A stretch of 64,000 nt of DNA from Pseudoalteromonas viridis (GCF_017742995.1 NZ_CP072426.1:248001-312000); one strand, 5' to 3'. Shown: positions 27,675 to 36,259, counted from the stretch's first letter. The notes: generated from the sequence alone by a model not told the origin. Numbers and translations: made by a program.

Positions 27675-30600
27675 TTACTCCTGTTCTAATTCATTAAGTT
27701 TTTCGATAATTGGGTCTACCAGCTCACTATCTGGCTCCTGCTCTGCTGCCTTGCAATAACGAAGGTAATTACCCAGCACAATTCCCATCCACGATTTGTA
27801 TGCCTCTGGCCACTTTATAAAATAAGGGGACAATAACTGCACCGCCTCTTTTGAACTGAGCAACGCAACTTCGCACTGGCCCAAGTCACTTTGGATATCA
27901 GCAAGATTATTCAGTGAACTAGCTAGGTCAGGTAAAAAGGCATCAGGGCGGGCCTGTGCGAGCGCTCTTTGCAGTTCAACGGCTTCCAGTGCGGATATAT
28001 GGGCAGCTTCATGCTGGCCCAGCTCGCTTTGCCGGTTAGCAAGGTTGTTCAATGAGCCCGCCAGGTCAGGTAAAAAGGCATCGGGGCGGGCCTGTGCAAG
28101 CGCTCGTCGCAATTCAACGGCTTCCAGTGCAGATGTATAGGCGGCTTCGTGTTGCCCCAGCGCGCTTTGTCGGTTAGCGAGGTTGTTCAATGACATCGCC
28201 AGGTCAGGTAAAAAGGCATCGGGACGGGCCTGTGCAAGCGCTCGTCGCAATTCAACGGCTTCCAGTGCGGATGTATGGGCGGCTTCGTGTTGCCCCAGCG
28301 CGCTTTGTAGGTTAGCAAGGTTGTTCAATGACGTAGCAAGGTAAGGTGAAAAGGCCTCGGGACGGGCCTGCGCCAGTGCTCTGTAGTATTCAACGGCTTC
28401 CAGCGTGGATTCATGGGCGGCTTCATGCTGGCCCAGCTTGCTTTGTCGGTTAGCTAGATTATTCAATGAGCCCGCCAGGTCAGGTAAAAAGGCTCCGGGA
28501 CGGGCCTTCGCCAGTATTCTGAAGTGTTCAAAGACTTCCAGTGCGGATGTATGGGCGGCTTCATGCTGGCCCAGCGCGCTTTGTAAGTTAGCAAGGTTGT
28601 TCAATGACATGGCAAAGTCAGGTAAAAAGGCATCGGGGTGGGCCTGCGCAAGCGCTCTTTGCAATTCAACGGCTTCCAGTGCTGGTGTATGGGCGGCCTC
28701 GTGCTGCCCCAGCGCGCTTTGTAGGTTAGCAAGGTTACTCAATGAGCCAGCCAGGTCAGGTAAAAAGGCATCGGGGCGGGCCTGTGCAAGCGCTCGTCGC
28801 AATTCAACGGCTTCCAGTGCAGATGTATAGGCGGCTTCATACTGACCCAGCTTGCTTTGTCGATTAGCAAGATTATTCAATGAGCCCGCCAGGGCAGGTA
28901 AAAAGATGTCGGGGCGGGCCTTCGCCAGTATTCTGAAGTGCTCAACGGCTTCCAGTGCGGATGTATGGGCGGCTTCGTGCTGCCCCAGCGAGCTTTGTAG
29001 GGTAGCAAGCGTATTCAGTGATACAGCAAGGTCAGGCAAAAAGGCATCCGGACGGTTCTCAGCCAGTGCGCTATAGTGTTCAACAGCCTCAGTTGCGCTA
29101 GCGAGGGCCACTTCGCGCTGGCCTAAATCACTTTGGCGAACAGCAAGATTATTCAGTGACATGGCTAAACGCGCTAAATCAGCCTCACTGAGCTGCGACT
29201 CAGCCTTAGTTTGCTCTTGTTGGTATCTCAGGGTAGCCAATTTGCAGGCTACTTCAGCCAGCGCAATAGAGCTAAGTGGCATAGCACCATTGAGTAATTC
29301 TATCAGCTCCCGATTGTGTTGGTTGTTCTCAACCAGCTGCTCTGCCCACTTTAACAGCTGAGCGGTTGGCTGGCTGACCGGGCAGGCAAAGTCCTGTAAC
29401 AGGCGAACCAGCGTAGCGGCGGCCTGATCCTGACCGTATTTAAGAACCCGGGCCAGGATGTCGGCCGCTTTTAGGCTTAGCTCCTCGTCACTTTGTAAAA
29501 GCTGTATGCACATGGCCTCGGCAATTAGATCTGGTTGAGTGGTCGACAGTCTGGCTGTTTCGTCTCCGCCTTCCGCTGGTGGAAACGCCTGCTTCAAGGC
29601 CTGTAACTCTTTATCCAGGCCTGGACTATGCCAGCCCATGGCTACCAGCTCGGCGCTGAGCGTCTGGCGCATATCGGCAATCCGGAGCCCGCCACAAAGC
29701 AAATGAAAACACAAACAATGGGCCAGCTTAGTGGCATCGGCCCCTTCGCCAAAACACTTGTAAAAGCGGTCGATTTCTCGCTGCGCCAGTTTTTCGGCTG
29801 CGGCCAGATAATGTAATGATAAGGCCGCGCGCGGCGACATGTCCCGGCACAGAATACCGGCCATAACCAGCGCCAGCGGATTACCAAACTGCGGGTCGGC
29901 CAGAGCGGTATCAAAGTCGGGTTGTTCACCAGCCTCGGGGATTGCACTGACTTGAGGATACGGCACCAGCGCTTGCACAGCATTCAGTGCAGCACACAAT
30001 ACAGCTCTCCTGACGGCGATATCACTCAGTCCGGTCAGCGCATAGGGCTCAAACCGGGTAAACAGATCAAGCCGCGCCTGGTCACTGCCTAACGCTGAAC
30101 CTGTTAGCGTGTGCCACCAGCCAGCCTCTTTGCTGGCTTCGCGCTCCAGCAGCAAGATACGCACCCGGATGCCGTCGGCCAGGTCGTCAAGCTGAGACAG
30201 GGCATCCAGCCATTGCGCCAGTGCTTGCGCATTAGCCCCGGCGTAATCAACCACCAGCAATAAAGAGTGGGACCAGTTAGCCTGGGCAAATTTAAAGGCA
30301 TGTGCCAGCTGTTCCAGATCGTCGCTACGTACAAAGCCAGCTGCCCAGCCCGTTTGCAGCTCTGCCTGCTCGCACAGCTCAATGGCCAGGCGCGTTTTGC
30401 CACTGCCTGCAGAGGCGGTGATGGCAAAAACGGAAATATCCGTGTCATCACTTAGCCATTCATTGAGTATCGTCAGCTCGGGCTCCCGGCCCTGTAAGCT
30501 CAATGCTTTGTTGTGCGCGCTGAGAATGTCCAGCACATTCGGTGGGGTTTGCGGACCTCGACGACGCCGGGCAGGGGCATGATGGCGCACCAGCGGAATG

Positions 30601-30695
30601 CGAAATTGCGCCGCGCCTCCCACCTGATTATGATCGCCGGTAATAATAATGCTCTGATTGGCACTGCCCTGCACTGACACGCTGCGCTCGGCCAT
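27675..30695 (-). CDS. STAND-type P-loop NTPase with TPR-like repeats
   Basis: A 1006-aa protein. The start at 30695 (MAERSVSVQGSAN) has GGGAGA 6 nt upstream; the ATG at 30701 is too close to it. Layout: a Gly/Asn-rich motif (4-26, shared with the downstream gene), a basic Pro-rich linker (36-52), an NTPase with Walker A ASAGSGKT (94-101) and Walker B LLLVVDYA (145-152), an all-helical middle part, then ten 46-residue helical repeats of the form LAQARPDAFLPDLAGSLNNL and following, and a short tail. STAND proteins are oligomerising signalling switches whose repeats sense a ligand and whose N-terminus recruits an effector. Defence NLR-like proteins have this plan. The usual first Gly of Walker A is Ala here. 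The repeats are almost identical in DNA. The trigger is unknown. Confidence 0.88.
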   Translation of the reverse strand: MAERSVSVQGSANQSIIITGDHNQVGGAAQFRIPLVRHHAPARRRRGPQTPPNVLDILSAHNKALSLQGREPELTILNEWLSDDTDISVFAITASAGSGKTRLAIELCEQAELQTGWAAGFVRSDDLEQLAHAFKFAQANWSHSLLLVVDYAGANAQALAQWLDALSQLDDLADGIRVRILLLEREASKEAGWWHTLTGSALGSDQARLDLFTRFEPYALTGLSDIAVRRAVLCAALNAVQALVPYPQVSAIPEAGEQPDFDTALADPQFGNPLALVMAGILCRDMSPRAALSLHYLAAAEKLAQREIDRFYKCFGEGADATKLAHCLCFHLLCGGLRIADMRQTLSAELVAMGWHSPGLDKELQALKQAFPPAEGGDETARLSTTQPDLIAEAMCIQLLQSDEELSLKAADILARVLKYGQDQAAATLVRLLQDFACPVSQPTAQLLKWAEQLVENNQHNRELIELLNGAMPLSSIALAEVACKLATLRYQQEQTKAESQLSEADLARLAMSLNNLAVRQSDLGQREVALASATEAVEHYSALAENRPDAFLPDLAVSLNTLATLQSSLGQHEAAHTSALEAVEHFRILAKARPDIFLPALAGSLNNLANRQSKLGQYEAAYTSALEAVELRRALAQARPDAFLPDLAGSLSNLANLQSALGQHEAAHTPALEAVELQRALAQAHPDAFLPDFAMSLNNLANLQSALGQHEAAHTSALEVFEHFRILAKARPGAFLPDLAGSLNNLANRQSKLGQHEAAHESTLEAVEYYRALAQARPEAFSPYLATSLNNLANLQSALGQHEAAHTSALEAVELRRALAQARPDAFLPDLAMSLNNLANRQSALGQHEAAYTSALEAVELRRALAQARPDAFLPDLAGSLNNLANRQSELGQHEAAHISALEAVELQRALAQARPDAFLPDLASSLNNLADIQSDLGQCEVALLSSKEAVQLLSPYFIKWPEAYKSWMGIVLGNYLRYCKAAEQEPDSELVDPIIEKLNELEQE
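27880..29170. repeat. 138-bp coding tandem repeats (nine regular copies plus a degenerate one)
   Basis: The word GGTAAAAAGG or a one-base variant recurs at exactly 138-bp steps (27931, 28069, 28207, 28345, 28483, 28621, 28759, 28897, 29035). Each unit encodes 46 residues of the STAND protein's sensor region. Such uniformity at DNA level points to recent expansion or gene conversion. Confidence 0.95.
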
Positions 30696-30855
30696 ATCCA
30701 TTCTCCCTGGTTAATGCTTACTTTTTCATCCTATTTCAGCAGTGCAGCTCAGGCAAGGGTTAAATTTTTACCCAATGCTGTAAGTTCGTGTAACTGGCGA
30801 ACCGTGTATTGTGTTCCATACTTGCTCTCGGAAACCACAATCCGGGAGGATAATT

Positions 30856-32103
30856 ATGCTGGACTCAACCCCACAAACCACCAAACAAGACACCACCTTT
30901 GTGCAAAGCTATGGCATACACACGGGCTTTGTACCACGCTCTCAACTGATAAAGAAAAACTGGATGCTGGCAGGCGATGACTATGCCAAGTTGCAGGGAC
31001 ACTGGCAGGATAACGCGCTCACCGCCATTTATGGCAACTATTTTGTGGTAGAAAAAATTAACGGCGTTGAGGTCAGCGATGCCCAGGCACTGGCCACCCT
31101 TGAAGAGCTGAGCCAGGTAACACTGGCACAGCAATTTGGCCCACAGTACAGCAATAACATTAGCTTTTTTGCCTCTGACCGCAGTGTCGGCTGGGAATAT
31201 CCCATACTGACCCAAGCGCAGGCCAAAGAGATCAGCACCAGCCTAGATGTGATAGCCTACAATAAGGTACTACGCTATGCGTTTGCCTCGGCTTATGCGT
31301 ACAGTCTGGAACCCGGTGGCACCTTTGCTTACAATGATGAGCCACTTTATCAGAAGTTAATGCTCACCAACGGTAAGCTCGAGATCATAGATACTTTACT
31401 GAATGTAGACGGCGTCTATGCCTTTGCCGTAAAAGTGCCCGCCATTGCCTCTGAAGGCCTGGAAGAAGAAGTGATCATTGCTTACAAGGGCACCAACCCG
31501 TTCAATACCGGCGACCTGTACGAAGACGTTAAACTGTTTTTTGCCAACCTGGCCGAAACCGACATCGCCTGGCAGCGCACCGCCTTTGAATTTTGCCAGC
31601 GCATTTTGGAGCAGTATCCAGCCAATCAGGCATCTGTTGCACCCGGTTATCAGGTACCCGAAGCATCAACCAGCTATAATGTGGTACTAACCGGCCACAG
31701 CCTGGGCGGTTATACGGCGGTCGACTCCGGCGTGCGCACTGGCATTCAAACCCGGGTTTTTGCCTCGCCGGGCACTAAGATCATCGACGCCTATGCCCGC
31801 TATTTTGCCAACACCATGCGACTGCGTAATGTGATCAACTTCCGCACTGACTATGATCCTATTTCGTCCTCAGCGCTGCGCCACGATGAAAACGAAGTCG
31901 AATTCCCGGCTTTCCCGGGTAACAACCTGTTTGTGAATCATTCACTGGAAAATATGATCAAAGAGCGCCTGATCCCGCTCTACCACAACTGGCAAGATCC
32001 AACAGCCCGTCCAAGCCAGCTGTTCATCACCCCAGACGCCAGCACAGGCGCAGGCCTAAAATCCCGCACAAATGTTTGGGGGTCCACTACAAAAGGCGAT
32101 TAA
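30856..32103 (+). CDS. Class-3 lipase-like protein without signal peptide
   Basis: A 415-aa protein. The start at 30856 (MLDSTPQTTK) has GGGAGGA 5 nt upstream, and the longer frame is not supported. The alpha/beta-hydrolase nucleophile elbow is VLTGHSLGGYTA (Ser282). Candidate acid and base are Asp in FRTDYDPIS (about 342-347) and His in FVNHSLENM (about 374). EVIIAYKGTNPF, with the oxyanion-region Gly-Thr, is typical of Lipase_3. No signal peptide or membrane segment is seen, so the enzyme is cytosolic or delivered by another route; a secreted antibacterial effector or a membrane-attacking defence effector are both possible. It is divergent from the STAND gene, with 160 bp between the two starts. 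The stop codon lies in the loop of an 11-bp palindrome. Confidence 0.85.
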   Translation: MLDSTPQTTKQDTTFVQSYGIHTGFVPRSQLIKKNWMLAGDDYAKLQGHWQDNALTAIYGNYFVVEKINGVEVSDAQALATLEELSQVTLAQQFGPQYSNNISFFASDRSVGWEYPILTQAQAKEISTSLDVIAYNKVLRYAFASAYAYSLEPGGTFAYNDEPLYQKLMLTNGKLEIIDTLLNVDGVYAFAVKVPAIASEGLEEEVIIAYKGTNPFNTGDLYEDVKLFFANLAETDIAWQRTAFEFCQRILEQYPANQASVAPGYQVPEASTSYNVVLTGHSLGGYTAVDSGVRTGIQTRVFASPGTKIIDAYARYFANTMRLRNVINFRTDYDPISSSALRHDENEVEFPAFPGNNLFVNHSLENMIKERLIPLYHNWQDPTARPSQLFITPDASTGAGLKSRTNVWGSTTKGD

Positions 32104-32116
32104 GTATCGCCTTTTG
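32090..32116 (+). terminator. Palindrome spanning the lipase stop codon
   Basis: CAAAAGGCGAT (32090-32100) and ATCGCCTTTTG (32106-32116) form a perfect 11-bp stem with loop TAAGT. The TAA stop (32101-32103) is in the loop. The second arm ends in TTTTG, so it can serve as a terminator. It is the first hairpin of the array that follows. Confidence 0.7.
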
Positions 32117-32340
32117 TCAGTGGACGCGAGCCCCGGACGGGCGAGCCGGACCTCCACTACAAGGACGTACTTTACTCCGCACTCAACACGACCGGTGATT
32201 AATTATCACCGCAGCGTGGCTTGGCGCGAGACATGGATGTCGAGCCGGACCTCCACTACAGGGACGTACTTTACTCATAACTTACCCTAAACCGACGATT
32301 AAGTATCGTCGCAGGCTCGGCGCCCCCGCATGAGAATAAT
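32104..32340 (+). repeat. Array of about 103-bp hairpin-containing repeats after the lipase gene
   Basis: Two near-identical boxes (GAGCCGGACCTCCACTAC plus A or G, then GGACGTACTTTACTC, at about 32140 and 32243) alternate with three palindromes at 32090-32116, 32194-32210 (GGTGAT/ATCACC, loop TAATT) and 32293-32311 (CGACGAT/ATCGTCG, loop TAAGT). Spacing is about 103 bp. The same boxes in the same orientation relative to the gene follow the cytochrome-like gene at 5.5 kb. Confidence 0.8.
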
Positions 32341-32694
32341 ACCGAGTAGCCTTTAAGAAGTTCCCGCATCAAGTGCGGGATGACCGGTTGTGTTTGCTAG
32401 TTTGTGCACTACTTGCTTAATCCCGCTCGTTTGCTAAATGGCAACTATGTCTTTAGTTAGACTTTATTAAACCTTTGGCACATTCATATTTGCACTCAAC
32501 TTTACCCACACATCCGTCATCCCGGCCTCTCCTCCGTCATCCCGGCCTCTCCTCCGTCATCCCGGCCTTGAGCCGGGAACCACCAACAGCAAAACGGTGG
32601 CTGACCTGAGCAAAAATCCAAAGCAAACAACCAAAAACAAAAGCCATTAAAATCAATTACATAAAAAATATTCAAACTTTTTTCAAAAAACTTG

Positions 32695-32721
32695 CTTGAA
32701 AAGCATTGGCCCCGGCCATAG
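32695..32721 (+). promoter_or_regulatory. Sigma32-like heat-shock promoter of hsp20 copy 2
   Basis: CTTGAAA (32695-32701), 12 bp, GGCCATAG (32714-32721), identical to the element before copy 1. Confidence 0.6.
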
Positions 32722-32725
32722 ATAG

Positions 32726-32874
32726 ATTTGTGAGGACGCCGGAAGGGTCCCAAACCAAACTAAGACTTTGTTTTAAAAGTCTTTATTTAAGTAATGTTAG
32801 AGTTAAAAACCCGCTATTTACTGGTTTATTGCAAAGAGTAAATGGCTTAATTATCGCTTTATGAGGATATGATT
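32726..32874 (+). promoter_or_regulatory. Leader with ROSE-like RNA thermometer, hsp20 copy 2
   Basis: TCGCT (32854-32858) and AGGA (32864-32867) can pair across a short loop with one bulged G directly before the start codon, as in copy 1. Confidence 0.55.
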
Positions 32875-33324
32875 ATGCGTACAGTAGATTTATCACCCCT
32901 TTACCGTTCATTCATCGGCTTTGACCACCTTGCATCTATGATGGATGCGGCGCAGCGTAGCAGCGAAAAACAGCCCAGCTACCCGCCTTACAACATCGAA
33001 GCCTTAGCGGAAGACAAATACCAAATTACCATGGCGGTGGCCGGCTTTACGGAGCAGGAGTTATCGCTTGAGTCGGAAAACAACACGCTGACCGTTAAGG
33101 GCGAGAAGCAGAATAAAGAAGACAAAACCGACCGTAAGTTTATTCACCAGGGCATTGCCGAGCGCAACTTTGAGCGCAAATTCCAGCTGGGCGACCACGT
33201 AAAAGTGATTGGCGCAGAACTTGAAAATGGCCTGTTACTGATTGACCTGGAGCGCGAAATACCGGAAGCGTTAAAGCCAAGAAAAATTGAAATTGGCACC
33301 GGTAAGTTGTTAGAGAGCAAATAA
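32875..33324 (+). CDS. ibpA: Small heat-shock protein Hsp20 (IbpA type), copy 2
   Basis: 149 aa, with the start chosen as for copy 1. The protein is identical to copy 1 except for Ile instead of Val in the C-terminal part (DLEREIPEALK). The alpha-crystallin domain and tail are intact, so both copies should be functional. Promoter, leader and terminator are duplicated as well. The two copies are in direct orientation and bracket the STAND/lipase island. Confidence 0.95.
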   Translation: MRTVDLSPLYRSFIGFDHLASMMDAAQRSSEKQPSYPPYNIEALAEDKYQITMAVAGFTEQELSLESENNTLTVKGEKQNKEDKTDRKFIHQGIAERNFERKFQLGDHVKVIGAELENGLLLIDLEREIPEALKPRKIEIGTGKLLESK

Positions 33325-33371
33325 AACACTTACTCCCTTTTTCCTTGTATTACATTGTTGAATTCCCACCC

Positions 33372-33395
33372 GCCGCCCGAAAGGGCGGCTTTTTT
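33372..33395 (+). terminator. Rho-independent terminator of hsp20 copy 2
   Basis: GCCGCCC, GAAA, GGGCGGC, then six T residues, the same hairpin as after copy 1. Confidence 0.95.
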
Positions 33396-33552
33396 GTTTT
33401 CAGCTCGCTCATCGCTTTATCTTGTCTCCCCCACAAGCCTCATCCCATTCATACTTTCACCTCTAAGAAATAGGCCTGTTTAAGGATTAGTTAAACTTAT
33501 TTTTCCTGTAACCGATAAGGTTAACTGTAAAACGTGTAATAAGGATAATGAC

Positions 33553-34314
33553 ATGAAGATTAACGCAAATGCAGGCCAACACCTGCATGCAAAAAATAAC
33601 CAAGTCAGTGATGAAATGAAAACTGTCGCCTCAAACAGTAAAGAGGCGTTCAAGGTCGACCCAACCAAACAATTTATCAATTCAGAGCCGACACATCCTG
33701 CTGAGCAAACACAGGCCAAGTCTGACAACGGTAAACTGACCGTGATCACCTATAAGGCTAACGGCAAACTCGATCTTCCCGCCAGATATGAGGAACATAG
33801 GGCACTCATTGAGCGTGTCGTTAATTCCACCAGCAAATTGTATTTGCACGACACCCCAGCTGCCGCCGATAAAATTACAGAAGAATATGACAAAATATCG
33901 GCATATTTGTATGCCCACAACCCGCGACTACGTCATAAAAGCTGGGGCTTTTCGGTTGATGACTCGGGCAAACTGGTTGCAACAGGCCATCTGAACCAGG
34001 CTGATAAGCAACTTGTCGAAGACGTTTTGAATAGTAATGACGAACTAGTCAGTGCCGCCAGAGACTTTAAAGCCAGCTTTTTGGAAGGGCTGGAAATTGA
34101 GCGAGGTAGTGAAGGTAAAAGTCAGTACTGGGGCAAATATGATGTCAACGAAGACAACTTTGCGGAGATCATCGATTTCAAAGAGATGGTAGCACAAAGC
34201 CGCAACAGCGAGCTCCAAAGAGAGAAAACAGGCTATTTCCTCAATAAGTGGGAATGGACGATTAATATAGCAGACCAGTTACAGGCAAGAGCGGACCCTG
34301 CCTTTGCAAAATAG
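33553..34314 (+). CDS. Hypothetical protein
   Basis: A 253-aa soluble, charged protein without signal peptide or recognised domain. The first 60 residues are low-complexity and probably disordered (MKINANAGQHLHAKNNQ). The rest is mostly helical with several Trp (HKSWGFSVDDSGKL, SQYWGKYDVNEDNFAEII, NKWEWTINIADQL). AAGGA lies 9 nt before the ATG. It stands alone between the second hsp20 and the Kef-type antiporter. The disordered N-terminus followed by a compact domain would fit a secreted or regulatory protein, but nothing in the sequence decides this. Confidence 0.7.
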   Translation: MKINANAGQHLHAKNNQVSDEMKTVASNSKEAFKVDPTKQFINSEPTHPAEQTQAKSDNGKLTVITYKANGKLDLPARYEEHRALIERVVNSTSKLYLHDTPAAADKITEEYDKISAYLYAHNPRLRHKSWGFSVDDSGKLVATGHLNQADKQLVEDVLNSNDELVSAARDFKASFLEGLEIERGSEGKSQYWGKYDVNEDNFAEIIDFKEMVAQSRNSELQREKTGYFLNKWEWTINIADQLQARADPAFAK

Positions 34315-34534
34315 GCATGACTAAATGCACACAACACTTCGAGTATAACTGCTTCTAAATACGGTAAATTCATACTATAAAACGCATGCCATGGCGTCTT
34401 TTCGCTGCTATTTTGATGTAGAACATGGTCGGCGAAGATCCACAGAACTTAGATTGATTTTTGCGTAGGGAGTTGTGATGCTGGCGACCACTAAGGTAAA
34501 GCTGTAAGCCATTGAACGTGAAGAAGGAGGTGCA

Positions 34535-36259
34535 ATGCTCGACCTAAGTTTTATCCATCTGTCGGCTTTTTATGAGCTCACTGCGCTGGTGGTGTTGGCC
34601 GCCGCGTTGGGGTTTATTGGCGTGTTACTTCGCCAGCCCATGATTGTGAGCTTTATTGCCGTTGGGGTGGTTGCCGGGCCTTCGGCTTTAAACATTGTTC
34701 AGTCTCATGAGCACATTGAACTGCTGGCCGAGCTGGGCATTGCTGTGTTGCTGTTCCTGGTTGGCCTTAAGCTTGACCTTAAACTCATTCGTACACTCGG
34801 GCCGGTGGCACTGGCCACTGGACTTGGGCAGGTTGCATTTACCTCCGCCATTGGTTTTTTGCTCGGTAAAATGCTGGGACTGGATACCGTTACCTCCTTG
34901 TATGTTGCCGTTGCGCTGACCTTTTCCAGTACCATTATTATTGTCAAACTGCTATCGGATAAACGCGAAGTAGACTCCCTCCATGGGCGCATCGCGGTGG
35001 GCTTTTTGATAGTTCAGGACTTAGTAGTGGTGCTGGCAATGATGGTGCTCTCAGCCCTGGGCATAGGCGCACAATCGGGCGGCACACACTCAGCGCTGGC
35101 GCAAATAGGCAGCGTAATGCTGTACGGATTGATCATGCTTGCATTCGTGCTGGTGTTTATCCGTTATATGGCCACTCCACTGGTCAGTCGCATCGCCCGC
35201 TCTAAGGAGTTATTGATCACCTTTGCCATCGGCTGGGCGACGTTACTGGCGGCAATTGGCAGCCAGCTGGGCTTTAGTAAAGAACTGGGCGGTTTGCTGG
35301 CAGGAATATCTTTGGCATCCACCCCATTCAGAGAGGCCATTGTTGCGCGCCTGGCTTCGCTGCGCGACTTTCTGCTGCTGTTTTTCTTTATCGCTCTGGG
35401 TACGCAACTGGACCTGAGCCTGCTTGGCTCTCAGGTGTTCCCGGCGCTGATATTATCGCTGTTTGTACTCATTGGTAACCCTATCATTGTGATGGTGATC
35501 ATGGGGCTGATGGGCTATCGCAAACGCACTGGCTTTCTGGCCGGATTAACCGTGGCGCAGATCAGTGAGTTTTCACTCATCTTTATGGCCATGGGATTGA
35601 CGCTTGGCCATGTGTCGGCCGACTCTCTGGGGCTGGTCACGCTGGTGGGGCTTATTACCATTGCCATGTCGGTGTATATGATCACTTACTCCCATGGACT
35701 GTATAACAAGCTGGAGCACTGGCTGGGCGTGTTTGAGCGCGAAAAACCATTCAGAGAAGAAGCGCTCGAAAGCCAGCCATCATCAGAGCAAGCCTATGAT
35801 GTGATCCTGTTTGGGCTTGGCCGCTACGGTAAGGCACTGGCCCACTATCTGCAAAAAGAAGGCTTCAAGTTGCTGGCGGTAGACTTTAACCCGGACGAGG
35901 TCAGACGCTGGCGTAACGACGGCCACCTGGTGATGTATGGCGATGCCAGCGATCCGGCGTTTGTGAACGACCTGCCACTGCAAGGCGTTAAGTGGGTGGT
36001 GTCGGCTATGCCACAGCATGATTTGGGTGTAACCCATGAAGATCCGCGCCTGGCACTGATAGACGGCCTGAAACAACAACACTATAGCGGCGGCATTGCC
36101 ATTTCTACCCAGCACCAGCACGACCAGCCACTGCTGGAAGAAAAAGGCGCTACACTGGTACTAATGCCATTTCATGATGCCGCCGAGCGGGCGGTAGAGC
36201 GGGTAAAGGCGGCAACACCAACCAGCGCCCATTTAGAGGTAAATAATGAAAAGATTTAA
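34535..36259 (+). CDS. Kef-type cation:proton antiporter with TrkA-N domain
   Basis: This 574-aa protein has about 11-12 hydrophobic helices in residues 1-390 (CPA2 sodium/proton exchanger fold, with the VAGPSAL, QDLVVVLAMMV and GGLLAGISLA segments). A cytoplasmic RCK/TrkA-N domain begins YDVILFGLGRYGKAL (nucleotide-binding GxGxxG, about residue 420). Family members exchange K+ or Na+ for protons and are gated by nucleotide or thiol ligands. The end of the gene overlaps the following universal-stress gene by 14 bp, so the antiporter and stress protein are made together. AAGGAGG lies 5 nt before the ATG. Confidence 0.9.
   Translation: MLDLSFIHLSAFYELTALVVLAAALGFIGVLLRQPMIVSFIAVGVVAGPSALNIVQSHEHIELLAELGIAVLLFLVGLKLDLKLIRTLGPVALATGLGQVAFTSAIGFLLGKMLGLDTVTSLYVAVALTFSSTIIIVKLLSDKREVDSLHGRIAVGFLIVQDLVVVLAMMVLSALGIGAQSGGTHSALAQIGSVMLYGLIMLAFVLVFIRYMATPLVSRIARSKELLITFAIGWATLLAAIGSQLGFSKELGGLLAGISLASTPFREAIVARLASLRDFLLLFFFIALGTQLDLSLLGSQVFPALILSLFVLIGNPIIVMVIMGLMGYRKRTGFLAGLTVAQISEFSLIFMAMGLTLGHVSADSLGLVTLVGLITIAMSVYMITYSHGLYNKLEHWLGVFEREKPFREEALESQPSSEQAYDVILFGLGRYGKALAHYLQKEGFKLLAVDFNPDEVRRWRNDGHLVMYGDASDPAFVNDLPLQGVKWVVSAMPQHDLGVTHEDPRLALIDGLKQQHYSGGIAISTQHQHDQPLLEEKGATLVLMPFHDAAERAVERVKAATPTSAHLEVNNEKI

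Larger units (their letters stand above)
32341..32874. other. Intergenic region upstream of second hsp20 copy
   Basis: This mirrors the region before the first hsp20: the TCCCGCA/TGCGGGA hairpin (32362-32380), a shared AT-rich block, 20-bp tandem repeats (32514-32578, about 2.5 units of CCGTCATCCCGGCCTCTCCT), the CCCGGCCTTGAGCCGGG hairpin, then promoter and leader. No ORF of substance. Confidence 0.75.
32362..33397 (+). repeat. Right copy of the hsp20-bearing direct duplication
   Basis: This matches 26047-27249 from the CCCGCATCAAGTGCGGG hairpin to the end of the terminator. It is shorter by an indel left of the tandem repeats. Within leader and gene only scattered base changes are seen, mostly synonymous. 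Confidence 0.9.

Noticed and set aside
27880..29170. Regular repeats resembling a CRISPR array
   Set aside because: The period is 138 bp, the sequence is conserved throughout the unit without unique spacers, and it lies in an open reading frame. The same applies to the 108-bp array at 37.5-38.9 kb.
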